Assembly (NCBI RefSeq): GCF_900094545.1
Contig: NZ_FMAH01000031.1
Location: forward strand, 20,175-84,174
Length of the DNA stretch: 64,000 nucleotides
DNA from: Martinezella miluonensis
GTDB lineage: Bacteria; Pseudomonadota; Alphaproteobacteria; Rhizobiales; Rhizobiaceae
Reading direction: 5' to 3'
Shown here: positions 1 through 8,018 of the stretch, piece after piece
How the letters are laid out: each line of letters begins with the position of its first letter
Numbering within the stretch: the stretch's first letter is position 1
Notes under the pieces: generated by a model
The model's input: the letters and a program-made list of their open reading frames with translations, nothing else
What the model was told of the DNA's origin: nothing
Database searches by the model: none
Position numbers and translations under genes: made by a program

Positions 1-541
1 GGATCTTGACCAGGCTGTCGCGGCGCTGGCGGACCTGCAGCCGGAAAAGGGCAGAGGGCAGCGCCATAAACGCGCGATCGGCAATGGCTACTTCACGCTG
101 ATCGATGAGAGCTACAATGCCAATCCCGCTTCCATGCGCGCAGCCATCGGGCTGCTGGCGACGACATTGCCGAATGCGGGTGTCGGCGGTCGGACGGGCA
201 GGCGGATCGCCGTCCTCGGCGACATGTTGGAAATGGGGGATTACGCCCAGCAGGTTCATGCAAACCTTGCCGGACCGCTTTTGGCGGCCGGTATCGAGCA
301 TGTCTGGCTGGCGGGTCCGGAGATGGCGGCTTTGAGGGATGAGCTGCCGGAAAGTGTTCATGTCGAATATCGTGAGACGACGGAGGAACTCTCGGAATTC
401 GCGCTCAACTCGGTCGCCCCTGGCGACGTGTTGATGGTGAAATCGTCGTTGGGGATGAAGTTTGGAAAGATCGTGGCCGGCTTGCTTGACAAGTTTCCCG
501 CATTTTCCGACACGGGCACCCGCACCCATCAGGGGCTTTAG
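1..541 (+). CDS. murF: UDP-N-acetylmuramoyl-tripeptide--D-alanyl-D-alanine ligase, C-terminal part
   Basis: MurF adds D-Ala-D-Ala to the UDP-MurNAc-tripeptide, the last cytoplasmic step of peptidoglycan precursor assembly. The window starts inside the gene; reading frame 2 is open from base 2 to the TAA at 539-541, giving about 179 C-terminal residues. The segment IDESYNANPASM near base 100-135 and the following GRRIAVLGDMLEMG are typical of the Mur ligase C-terminal domain of MurF. The start codon, Walker A motif and N-terminal domains lie outside the window. The next gene, mraY, follows after 11 bases, so the two are probably co-transcribed. Identification is secure from motif and from its position before mraY. 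Confidence 0.93.
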   Translation, partial: DLDQAVAALADLQPEKGRGQRHKRAIGNGYFTLIDESYNANPASMRAAIGLLATTLPNAGVGGRTGRRIAVLGDMLEMGDYAQQVHANLAGPLLAAGIEHVWLAGPEMAALRDELPESVHVEYRETTEELSEFALNSVAPGDVLMVKSSLGMKFGKIVAGLLDKFPAFSDTGTRTHQGL

Positions 542-552
542 AAAGGGCTCTT

Positions 553-1674
553 ATGCTGATTTGGCTAGCCGAACTGTCGGACCATATTCAATTTTTCAGT
601 ACACATTTCAGATTCCTCAATCTGTTCAGATACATCACGTTCCGTACCGGCGGTGCTCTGTTTACCTCAGCGTTGATCGTCTTCCTTTTCGGACCGCGAA
701 TCATCTCTTCGCTGCGCGTGCGCCAGGGTAAGGGACAGCCGATTCGCGCGGATGGTCCTCAGACACACTTCAAGAAGGCGGGCACGCCGACCATGGGCGG
801 CCTGATGATCCTTGCTGGCATCGTTGTGTCGTCGCTGCTTTGGGCGGATCTGGCCAATGTCTACGTAGTCGCCACGCTGCTCGTTACGCTCGGATTTGGC
901 GCCATTGGCTTCTATGACGATTATCTGAAGGTGACGAAGCAGAGCGACAAGGGTTTCTCCGGTCGCGCGCGCCTGGGCATCGAATTCGTCATCGCGGCGA
1001 TCGCCGTGTACTTCATGATGACGACCGCACTGTCTTCCGGTCCCGCCGGCTCGACCTTCGGCTCGTCGGTCGCTTTCCCCTTCTTCAAGAACCTGCTGCT
1101 CAATCTCGGCATGTTCTTCGTATTCTTCGGTGCCTTCGTCATCGTAGCCGCTGGCAATGCCGTCAACCTGACCGACGGTCTTGACGGGCTTGCGATCGTG
1201 CCGGTCATGATCGCGGCTGCGTCCTTCGGCGTCATCGCCTATCTCGCCGGCAACTTCGTCTTCGCCGACTACCTCGCGATCAATTTCGTGCCGGGCACGG
1301 GCGAATTGGCCGTCGTTCTCGGTGCTGTCATCGGCGCCGGCCTCGGATTCCTCTGGTTCAATGCGCCGCCGGCCGCAATCTTCATGGGCGATACCGGTTC
1401 TTTGGCGCTGGGCGGCATGATCGGCTCGGTTGCTGTCGCTACGAAGCATGAGATCGTCATGGCGATCATCGGCGGTCTCTTCGTCGTCGAAGCGCTTTCG
1501 GTCATCATCCAGGTTGGCTTCTTCAAGATGACGAAGCGCCGGGTGTTCCTGATGGCGCCGATCCACCATCACTTCGAGAAGAAGGGCTGGACGGAAAGCC
1601 AGGTGGTTGTTCGTTTCTGGATCGTCGCAGTCATTCTGGCGATGATCGGTCTCTCCACCCTGAAGCTGCGGTGA
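553..1674 (+). CDS. mraY: phospho-N-acetylmuramoyl-pentapeptide transferase (MraY)
   Basis: MraY is the integral inner-membrane enzyme that moves phospho-MurNAc-pentapeptide onto undecaprenyl phosphate, producing lipid I. The 373-residue product is of the usual length and mostly hydrophobic, with about ten membrane segments. Visible signatures are GTPTMGG at about residues 78-83, the catalytic-site aspartates in YDDYLK at about 121-126, NLTDGLDGL at about 205-213, and the histidine triad in APIHHHFEKKGW near residue 337. The ATG is preceded by an AAAGGG ribosome binding site. It lies between murF and murD, seven bases before murD, in the standard dcw order. Confidence 0.97.
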   Translation: MLIWLAELSDHIQFFSTHFRFLNLFRYITFRTGGALFTSALIVFLFGPRIISSLRVRQGKGQPIRADGPQTHFKKAGTPTMGGLMILAGIVVSSLLWADLANVYVVATLLVTLGFGAIGFYDDYLKVTKQSDKGFSGRARLGIEFVIAAIAVYFMMTTALSSGPAGSTFGSSVAFPFFKNLLLNLGMFFVFFGAFVIVAAGNAVNLTDGLDGLAIVPVMIAAASFGVIAYLAGNFVFADYLAINFVPGTGELAVVLGAVIGAGLGFLWFNAPPAAIFMGDTGSLALGGMIGSVAVATKHEIVMAIIGGLFVVEALSVIIQVGFFKMTKRRVFLMAPIHHHFEKKGWTESQVVVRFWIVAVILAMIGLSTLKLR

Positions 1675-1681
1675 GGCTCCG

Positions 1682-3094
1682 ATGATCCCTGTCACCACGC
1701 TGAAAGGAAAGAAGGTCGCACTCTTCGGTCTTGGCGGTTCGGGCTTTGCGACGGCGCGTGCGCTTGTTGCCGGTGGCGCCGAGGTCACGGCCTGGGATGA
1801 CAATCCCGACAGCGTGGGCAATGCGGCGGCCGAGGGCATCCCGGTTGCCGATCTCAGGACGATCGATTGGAATGCCCTGTCGGTCTTCGTCTTGTCGCCG
1901 GGCGTACCGCTGACGCATCCGAAGCCGCACTGGACGGTCGATCTCGCACATGCCGCTGGCGTGGAAGTCGTCGGCGATGTCGAACTCTTCGTGCGCGAGC
2001 GGCGAGCGCATGCGCCGGATTGTCCATTCATCGCTATCACTGGAACGAACGGCAAGTCGACCACAACGGCCCTGATCGCTCATATCCTGCAATCGAGCGG
2101 TCGCGATACGCAGCTCGGCGGTAATATCGGTACGGCAATCCTGACGCTCGACCCGCCGAAGGCCGGCCGTTTCTACGTCGTCGAATGCTCTTCCTACCAG
2201 ATCGATCTCGCGCCGACGCTCGATCCTTCTGCCGGTATTTTGCTGAATCTGACGCCCGATCATCTCGACCGGCATGGCACCATGCAGCATTATGCCGATA
2301 TCAAGGAGCGCCTCGTTGCGGGCAGTGGCGTTGCAGTCGTCGGTATCGATGACAGCTATTCCTCGCTGGTCGCCGATCGCATCGAGCGGGCGGGCACCAA
2401 GGTGACGCGAATCTCGCGCCGGCATGCGTTGGCGGATGGTCTCTATGCCGAGGGCAGCCGCATCATGCGGGCATCGAACGGTGCAGCGAGTGGGATCGCC
2501 GATCTCGACGGTATCCAAACCTTGCGCGGTGGTCATAACGCACAAAATGCAGCAGCGGCGATTGCCGCTTGCCTTGCGGTTGGCGTCACCGCCGATGAGA
2601 TTCGCGCAGGGTTGAAATCCTTCCCAGGTCTCAAGCATCGCATGCAGCCCGTTGGCCGGCGCGGTCGGGTCGTCTTCGTCAACGACTCCAAGGCAACCAA
2701 TGCGGATGCCGCGGCGCCGGCGCTTTCGAGCTACGAGAATATCTACTGGATTGCCGGCGGTCTGCCGAAAGAGGGTGGCATTACGACGCTCGCACCGCTC
2801 TTTCCGCGCATCGCAAAAGCCTATCTGATCGGTGAGGCTGCTCCTGCCTTTGCGGCAACGCTCGGTGAACAGGTGCCCTACGAGATCTCCGGCACGCTGG
2901 AGCGAGCGGTGGCGCATGCGGCCGCGGACGCGGACGGGGACGAGCATCAGTCTGCGGCGGTAATGTTGTCACCGGCTTGCGCAAGTTTCGATCAGTATAA
3001 GAATTTCGAGGTCAGGGGTGACGCGTTCGTCAGCCATGTGGCTGCGATCGAGGGCGTCACCATGCTGATCGGTTCAGCAACTGGAGGCAAATGA
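1682..3094 (+). CDS. murD: UDP-N-acetylmuramoyl-L-alanine--D-glutamate ligase (MurD)
   Basis: MurD adds D-glutamate to UDP-MurNAc-L-Ala in the cytoplasm, using ATP. The 470-residue protein has the three-domain Mur ligase layout: an N-terminal Rossmann-like nucleotide-sugar domain (ALFGLGGSGFATA, about 13-25), the ATP-binding P-loop GTNGKSTTT at about 121-129, and a C-terminal ligase domain with FVNDSKATNADA, where MurD-type enzymes have a conserved NDSK/NDS motif. The start ATG follows a GAGG element seven bases after the mraY stop. The ftsW start is one base after the murD stop codon, which suggests translational coupling. Confidence 0.97.
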   Translation: MIPVTTLKGKKVALFGLGGSGFATARALVAGGAEVTAWDDNPDSVGNAAAEGIPVADLRTIDWNALSVFVLSPGVPLTHPKPHWTVDLAHAAGVEVVGDVELFVRERRAHAPDCPFIAITGTNGKSTTTALIAHILQSSGRDTQLGGNIGTAILTLDPPKAGRFYVVECSSYQIDLAPTLDPSAGILLNLTPDHLDRHGTMQHYADIKERLVAGSGVAVVGIDDSYSSLVADRIERAGTKVTRISRRHALADGLYAEGSRIMRASNGAASGIADLDGIQTLRGGHNAQNAAAAIAACLAVGVTADEIRAGLKSFPGLKHRMQPVGRRGRVVFVNDSKATNADAAAPALSSYENIYWIAGGLPKEGGITTLAPLFPRIAKAYLIGEAAPAFAATLGEQVPYEISGTLERAVAHAAADADGDEHQSAAVMLSPACASFDQYKNFEVRGDAFVSHVAAIEGVTMLIGSATGGK

Positions 3095-3095
3095 T

Positions 3096-4250
3096 ATGGT
3101 AAGCCGCGTTGAACGTGGGGCCTTGGCCGAATGGTTCTGGACCATCGACCGTGTATTCCTTGCCCTTTTCATCCTGTTGATCGGTATCGGTTTCATGCTC
3201 TCCTTCGCGGCGTCGCCGGCGGTGGCAGAGCGCATCGGGCTTGAGCCTTTCCATTTCGTCAAGCGCCACGCCCTGTTCCTCGTTCCGGCGATCGCGGCGA
3301 TGATCGGCATTTCGTTCATGTCGCCTCGTCAGGTACGGCGCACGGCGGTCATCCTGCTGATCGTTTCGCTGGCGATGATGCTTTTCGCGCTATTCTTCGG
3401 CATCGAGGTCAAGGGTTCGCGGCGTTGGGTCAACATCGCGGCGCTGTCGATCCAGCCTTCGGAATTCATGAAGCCCGCTTTCGTCGTCGTCTGCGCCTGG
3501 TTGTTTGCCGAGCATGCGCGCCAGCCGGAAATTCCGGGCAATCTCTTTGCCATCATTCTGTTCGGCATCGTCGTTGCGCTGCTCGTCGCGCAGCCGGACC
3601 TTGGACAGACGATCCTGACGACGGCCGTCTGGGGTGGCATGTTCTTCATGGCCGGCATGCCCTGGCTCTGGATCATCGTTCTTGGCGGCTTTGGCGCCGG
3701 TGGTTTCGTTGCGGCCTATTACGTCTTCGATCACGTGGCGCAACGCGTCAATAAATTCATGACCGGTGAGGGCGACACCTTCCAGGTCGATACCGCCAAG
3801 CAGGCGATCGTCCATGGCAACTGGTTCGGCGTCGGCCCGGGCGAAGGCGTCGTCAAGCGGATCATCCCGGACGCCCATACCGACTTCATCTTCTCGGTGG
3901 CCGCAGAAGAGTTCGGCGTGATCTTCTGCATGGTACTCGTCTGCGTCTTCGCCTTCCTCGTGCTGCGCGGCCTGTCGCATGCCTACAGGGAGAAGAACGA
4001 CTTCAATCGTTTCGCGGTTGCCGGCCTGGTGCTGCAGATCGGCATTCAGTCGATCATCAATATCGGCGTGAACCTGCAGCTGCTGCCCGCCAAGGGCATG
4101 ACCCTGCCGCTGATTTCCTATGGTGGTTCGTCGATGACCGCGATCTGCGTGACCGCAGGCTTCATTCTGGCGCTGACGCGTCACCGCCCGGAAAAGCGTG
4201 CGCAGGATCGCAGCATGTTCCGTGTTACGCATGGACTGCCGGCGGAGTAG
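3096..4250 (+). CDS. ftsW: peptidoglycan glycosyltransferase / cell division protein FtsW (SEDS family)
   Basis: FtsW is the septal SEDS-family glycan polymerase that works with the class B PBP FtsI at the division site. The 384-residue product has about ten hydrophobic segments and the family hallmark PAKGMTLPLISYGGSS at about residues 331-346, in the periplasmic loop/transmembrane region conserved in FtsW and RodA. AQPDLGQT, near residue 168, is another conserved SEDS block. Its placement between murD and murG identifies it as FtsW rather than RodA. The gene ends in TAG at 4248-4250; an unexplained small open frame fills the space before murG. Confidence 0.96.
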   Translation: MVSRVERGALAEWFWTIDRVFLALFILLIGIGFMLSFAASPAVAERIGLEPFHFVKRHALFLVPAIAAMIGISFMSPRQVRRTAVILLIVSLAMMLFALFFGIEVKGSRRWVNIAALSIQPSEFMKPAFVVVCAWLFAEHARQPEIPGNLFAIILFGIVVALLVAQPDLGQTILTTAVWGGMFFMAGMPWLWIIVLGGFGAGGFVAAYYVFDHVAQRVNKFMTGEGDTFQVDTAKQAIVHGNWFGVGPGEGVVKRIIPDAHTDFIFSVAAEEFGVIFCMVLVCVFAFLVLRGLSHAYREKNDFNRFAVAGLVLQIGIQSIINIGVNLQLLPAKGMTLPLISYGGSSMTAICVTAGFILALTRHRPEKRAQDRSMFRVTHGLPAE

Positions 4251-4254
4251 CATC

Positions 4255-4425
4255 GTGGACTTGCCCTTACTTCACCCCATACTTCCCGTTCATTCTCCGG
4301 TCGCTTTTGCACAGGCGCCGGTCTATGAGGGGGGCTTGGTCCGCGCTGATGACGCGGTCGTGGCGACTTCCTATATCAGGGAGATGCCCCGAGTAATGGG
4401 GTCTTCGCTGGAGCGAAAATTATGA
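4255..4425 (+). CDS. candidate small ORF between ftsW and murG (56 aa, unverified)
   Basis: A GTG-initiated frame of 56 codons fills almost exactly the gap between ftsW and murG. GGAG at 4244-4247 sits seven bases before the GTG, and its TGA stop overlaps the murG ATG in an ATGA arrangement at 4422-4425, the same coupling used elsewhere in this cluster. The predicted peptide begins VDLPLLHPILPVHSPVAFAQ and has no recognised domain. Third-position GC content is lower than in neighbouring genes, which argues against strong coding selection. It may instead be an untranslated spacer or a leader that couples translation to murG. No homologue is known to me. Confidence 0.3.
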   Translation: MDLPLLHPILPVHSPVAFAQAPVYEGGLVRADDAVVATSYIREMPRVMGSSLERKL

Positions 4426-5543
4426 GTAAAGGCATTGTCCTTCTTGCCGCCGGCGGAACCGGCGGCCACGTATTTCCGGCCGAAGCTCTGGCCTACAAGC
4501 TGAAGGAGCGCGGCTATTCCGTGCACCTGGTCACCGACAGCCGCGCCGAACGCTATGCCGGCAAATTTCCGGCCGATGAGATCCACGTCGTGCCCTCGGC
4601 AACGATCGGCTCGAAGAGCCCGTTGAAGGTTGCGCGCGCCCTTTGGACGCTGTGGACGGGCATGCGCGCCGCGCGCAAGCTGATCCAGAGAATCAAGCCC
4701 GTCTGCGTCGTCGGTTTCGGCGGTTATCCGACTGTTCCGCCATTGCTTGCGGCTACGCGCATGGGCGTGCCGTCGATGCTGCATGAGCAGAATGCCGTCA
4801 TGGGCCGCGCCAACAAGATGCTGGCGACGCGGGTGCGGGCGATTGCGGGCGGTTTCCTTTCGGAAGAGGGGCCGTTTGGGGAGAAGACGGTCACAACGGG
4901 CAACCCCGTACGTCCGGCCGTCATCGAAGCTGCGAAGCGGCCCTATGTGCCTTCCGTTCCGGACGATCCGTTCAATCTGGTCGTTTTCGGCGGCAGCCAG
5001 GGCGCACAATATTTCTCAAAAGCGGTGCCGACGGCCATCAGCCTGTTGGAAGAGCCGCTGCGCAAGCGGTTGCGGATCACGCAGCAAGTGCGTCCCGAGG
5101 ATATGGAGACGGTCAACAGCTGCACCAGAAAGCTGGAGATGGGCGCCGATGTCGCGCCATTCTTCAACGATATGGCCGAGCGTATCGGTGCTGCACATCT
5201 GGTTCTCTGCCGTTCCGGTGCTTCCACGGTATCTGAATTGGCAGTAATCGGCCGTCCGGCCATCCTGGTGCCCTATCCGCATGCGCTCGATCACGATCAG
5301 GCGGCCAATGCCGCAGCACTGGCGGCAACCGGCGGCGTCAAGGTCATCGCGCAATCGGAACTGACGCCGGAAAAGCTTTCCACGATCCTGCGCGGCTCCA
5401 TGACCATGCCGGAAAAACTCGCCAAGATGGCGGCGGCCGCCAAGCAGGCAGGCAAGCCGGATGCGGCTAACTTGCTTGCCGACATGGTTGAGGCTATTGC
5501 CGGGGGACGTTCAATTCAGCAATTCAAGGGGGCAGGCGTATGA
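4422..5543 (+). CDS. murG: UDP-GlcNAc:undecaprenyl-PP-MurNAc-pentapeptide GlcNAc transferase (MurG)
   Basis: MurG is the membrane-associated GT28 glycosyltransferase that converts lipid I to lipid II. The 373-residue protein shows the N-terminal glycine-rich loop AAGGTGGHVFPA at about 9-20, LHEQNAVMGRAN at about 121-132, and the UDP-GlcNAc-binding region including FGGSQGA near 190 and SGASTVSELA near 268. Length is normal for the family. A GGAG element lies nine bases upstream of the ATG. The stop codon overlaps the murC start (ATGA), consistent with translational coupling in the dcw operon. Confidence 0.97.
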   Translation: MSKGIVLLAAGGTGGHVFPAEALAYKLKERGYSVHLVTDSRAERYAGKFPADEIHVVPSATIGSKSPLKVARALWTLWTGMRAARKLIQRIKPVCVVGFGGYPTVPPLLAATRMGVPSMLHEQNAVMGRANKMLATRVRAIAGGFLSEEGPFGEKTVTTGNPVRPAVIEAAKRPYVPSVPDDPFNLVVFGGSQGAQYFSKAVPTAISLLEEPLRKRLRITQQVRPEDMETVNSCTRKLEMGADVAPFFNDMAERIGAAHLVLCRSGASTVSELAVIGRPAILVPYPHALDHDQAANAAALAATGGVKVIAQSELTPEKLSTILRGSMTMPEKLAKMAAAAKQAGKPDAANLLADMVEAIAGGRSIQQFKGAGV

Positions 5544-6955
5544 AGCTGCCGAAGGCAATCGGCCTTGTGCATTTTATCGGTATCGGTGGTATCGGGATGA
5601 GCGGCATCGCCGAGGTGTTGCATAACCTCGGCCATCGCGTGCAGGGATCCGACCAATCGGAAAGCGCCAACGTACAACGGCTGCGCGACAAGGGCATTCC
5701 GGTCCATATCGGTCACAAGGCGGAGAATCTCGGCGACGCGGAAGTCGTGGTCGTTTCCACTGCCATCAAGAAGAGTAACCCGGAACTCATTGCTGCGCGC
5801 GAGAAGCTGCTGCCGGTGGTGCGTCGTGCCGAAATGCTCGCCGAACTCATGCGCTTCCGCAATGCGATCGCCATCGGCGGCACGCACGGCAAGACGACGA
5901 CCACGTCGCTCGTGGCGACGCTTCTGGAAGCCGGCGGGCTCGATCCGACCGTCATCAATGGCGGCATCATCAATGCCTACGGCACCAATGCGCGCATGGG
6001 CGCGGGCGAGTGGATGGTTGTCGAGGCCGACGAATCCGACGGCACGTTCCTGAAGCTGCCCGCCGATGTCGCGGTCGTTACCAATATCGATCCGGAGCAC
6101 CTGGACCATTACGGCAATTTCGATGCCGTCCGCGCGGCTTTCCGGCAGTTCGTCGAGAACGTGCCGTTCTACGGCTTCGGCGTGATGTGCATCGATCATC
6201 CGGAAGTGCAGGCGCTCGTGGGGCGCATCGAGGACCGCAAGGTCATTACCTATGGTGAGAATCCGCAGGCCGACGTGCGTTTCATGAATGTGCGCGTCGA
6301 AGGCACGCGGTCGCTGTTCGATGTCGAAATTCGCAGACGCCGCACCGGCAAGGTGATCCATATCAAGGATCTCGTGATGCCGATGCCCGGACGTCACAAT
6401 ATTTCCAACGCGACGGCGGCTGTTGCCGTTGCCAATCGGTTGGGCATCTCCAACGAGGCGATCGCCAAGGGGCTGGCGTCCTTCGGCGGCGTCAAGCGGC
6501 GCTTCACGCTGACGGGCGAATGGAACGGGGTGAAGGTTTTCGACGATTACGGTCATCACCCGGTCGAGATCAAGGCCGTGCTGAAGGCTGCGCGCGAGGC
6601 CTGCAAGGGCCGTGTCATCGCCGTGCATCAGCCGCATCGCTACACGCGCCTGTCGAGCCTTTTCGAAGAGTTTGCCGCCTGCTTCAACGATGCCGACAGC
6701 ATCTTCCTGGCGCCGGTCTACGCCGCTGGTGAAGATGCCATCGAAGGCGCGGATTCACAGACTCTCGTGTCGCGCATCAAGGCTAGCGGTCATCGCGACG
6801 CGCGCTATCTGTCGTCACAGGAAGATCTTGCCGCTATGGTTGCGGAGATTGCGCAACCGGGTGATTTTGTGGTTTTGTTGGGGGCTGGCAGTATCACATA
6901 TTGGGCAGCATCATTGCCAAAGGAATTGGAAGGCCTCTCGGGTAAATCCGCATGA
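5540..6955 (+). CDS. murC: UDP-N-acetylmuramate--L-alanine ligase (MurC)
   Basis: MurC attaches L-alanine to UDP-MurNAc, the first amino-acid addition of the peptidoglycan stem. The 471-residue product carries the N-terminal HFIGIGGIGMSGIA at about 10-23, the ATP P-loop GGTHGKTTTT at about 113-122, the central-domain block NIDPEHLDHYG, and FDDYGHHPVEI at about 333-343, which is diagnostic of MurC. It overlaps murG at its start and murB at its end by ATGA junctions, so the three genes are almost certainly expressed from one transcript. Confidence 0.97.
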   Translation: MKLPKAIGLVHFIGIGGIGMSGIAEVLHNLGHRVQGSDQSESANVQRLRDKGIPVHIGHKAENLGDAEVVVVSTAIKKSNPELIAAREKLLPVVRRAEMLAELMRFRNAIAIGGTHGKTTTTSLVATLLEAGGLDPTVINGGIINAYGTNARMGAGEWMVVEADESDGTFLKLPADVAVVTNIDPEHLDHYGNFDAVRAAFRQFVENVPFYGFGVMCIDHPEVQALVGRIEDRKVITYGENPQADVRFMNVRVEGTRSLFDVEIRRRRTGKVIHIKDLVMPMPGRHNISNATAAVAVANRLGISNEAIAKGLASFGGVKRRFTLTGEWNGVKVFDDYGHHPVEIKAVLKAAREACKGRVIAVHQPHRYTRLSSLFEEFAACFNDADSIFLAPVYAAGEDAIEGADSQTLVSRIKASGHRDARYLSSQEDLAAMVAEIAQPGDFVVLLGAGSITYWAASLPKELEGLSGKSA

Positions 6956-7926
6956 AACAGGTAAATGGAGAAAAGCTTCTGGCGTCGCTCGGCGACAGCG
7001 TAAAGGACATCAGGGGAAGGCTGACGCCGGACGCGCCGATGGATCGCGTCACGTGGTTTCGCGCCGGTGGATTGGCGGAGCTCATGTTTCAGCCGCACGA
7101 TACGGACGACCTGATCGCCTTCCTGAAGATCCTGCCGGAAGAAGTACCGCTGACGGTCGTCGGCGTGGGGTCGAACATATTGGTGCGCGACGGAGGCATT
7201 CCGGGCGTCGTCCTCAGGCTTTCGGCCAAGGGCTTCGGCGCGGTCGAGCTTGCAGGTGAGAACCGTATTCTGGCCGGCGCCATCTGCCCGGACAAGCACG
7301 TCGCCGCCATGGCGATGGACAACAGCATTGGCGGTTTCCATTTCTTCTACGGCATTCCGGGCAGTATCGGCGGCGCCGCGCGGATGAATGCCGGCGCCAA
7401 TGGCGCCGAGACCCGCGAGCGCGTCATTGAAGTTCATGCAATCGACCGCAAGGGCGAAAAGCATGTGCTGACCAACGCCGAGATGGGCTACAGCTATCGG
7501 CATTCGGACGCGTCGGAAGACTTGATCTTCACGCATGTCCTTTTCGAAGGCTATCCCGAAGATCGCGCCAAGATCCGCGCTGAGATGGATGCCGTGCGTG
7601 CGCATCGCGAGACGGTGCAGCCCATTCGCGAGAAGACCGGGGGGTCGACTTTCAAGAACCCTGAAGGCCTTTCCGCCTGGAAGCTGATCGATGAAGCCGG
7701 TTGCCGCGGTCTTGTGATCGGCGGCGCGCAGATGTCGTCGTTGCATTGCAACTTCATGATCAACATGGAGCAGGCGACGGGCTACGATCTGGAATATCTC
7801 GGCGAACAGGTACGCCGCGAGGTCTTCGAGAGTTCCGGTGTCAAGCTGGAATGGGAAATCAAGCGCTTCGGCCACTTCATGCCCGGTCGCGAAGTTCGCC
7901 CGTTCCAGGGCGTTACGACGGAATAG
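6952..7926 (+). CDS. murB: UDP-N-acetylenolpyruvoylglucosamine reductase (MurB)
   Basis: MurB is the FAD-dependent reductase that makes UDP-MurNAc from the enolpyruvyl intermediate made by MurA. The 324-residue protein has the FAD-binding VGVGSNILVRDGG at about 69-81, GIPGSIGGAARMNAGANG at about 135-152, and GGSTFKNP near 229, which contains the catalytic serine. A terminal glutamate in KLEWEIKRFG near 303 fits the second catalytic position. It overlaps murC by four bases and is followed by a strong bidirectional terminator, so this is the end of the upstream half of the dcw cluster. Confidence 0.97.
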   Translation: MKQVNGEKLLASLGDSVKDIRGRLTPDAPMDRVTWFRAGGLAELMFQPHDTDDLIAFLKILPEEVPLTVVGVGSNILVRDGGIPGVVLRLSAKGFGAVELAGENRILAGAICPDKHVAAMAMDNSIGGFHFFYGIPGSIGGAARMNAGANGAETRERVIEVHAIDRKGEKHVLTNAEMGYSYRHSDASEDLIFTHVLFEGYPEDRAKIRAEMDAVRAHRETVQPIREKTGGSTFKNPEGLSAWKLIDEAGCRGLVIGGAQMSSLHCNFMINMEQATGYDLEYLGEQVRREVFESSGVKLEWEIKRFGHFMPGREVRPFQGVTTE

Positions 7927-7970
7927 ATTGGTGCCGCAATCGGCCCAAACCTCTTAAATTGATTCAAGAA

Positions 7971-7998
7971 AAAGGCCGGGTTTTCACCCGGCCTTTTC
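7971..7998. terminator. bidirectional terminator between murB and MFS gene
   Basis: A perfect ten-base-pair stem (AAAGGCCGGG at 7971-7980 with CCCGGCCTTT at 7987-7996) encloses a TTTTCA loop and is followed by T-rich sequence. The A-rich left arm makes it usable for the converging minus-strand transporter gene as well. Confidence 0.85.
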
Positions 7999-8018
7999 AA
8001 TTGGTTATGCTTGTTTTC

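Noticed and set aside
667..2064. 465-codon minus-strand open frame over mraY and murD
   Set aside because: It is fully antisense to two conserved genes, gives a low-complexity Arg/Asp-rich product and arises from the high GC third-codon bias.
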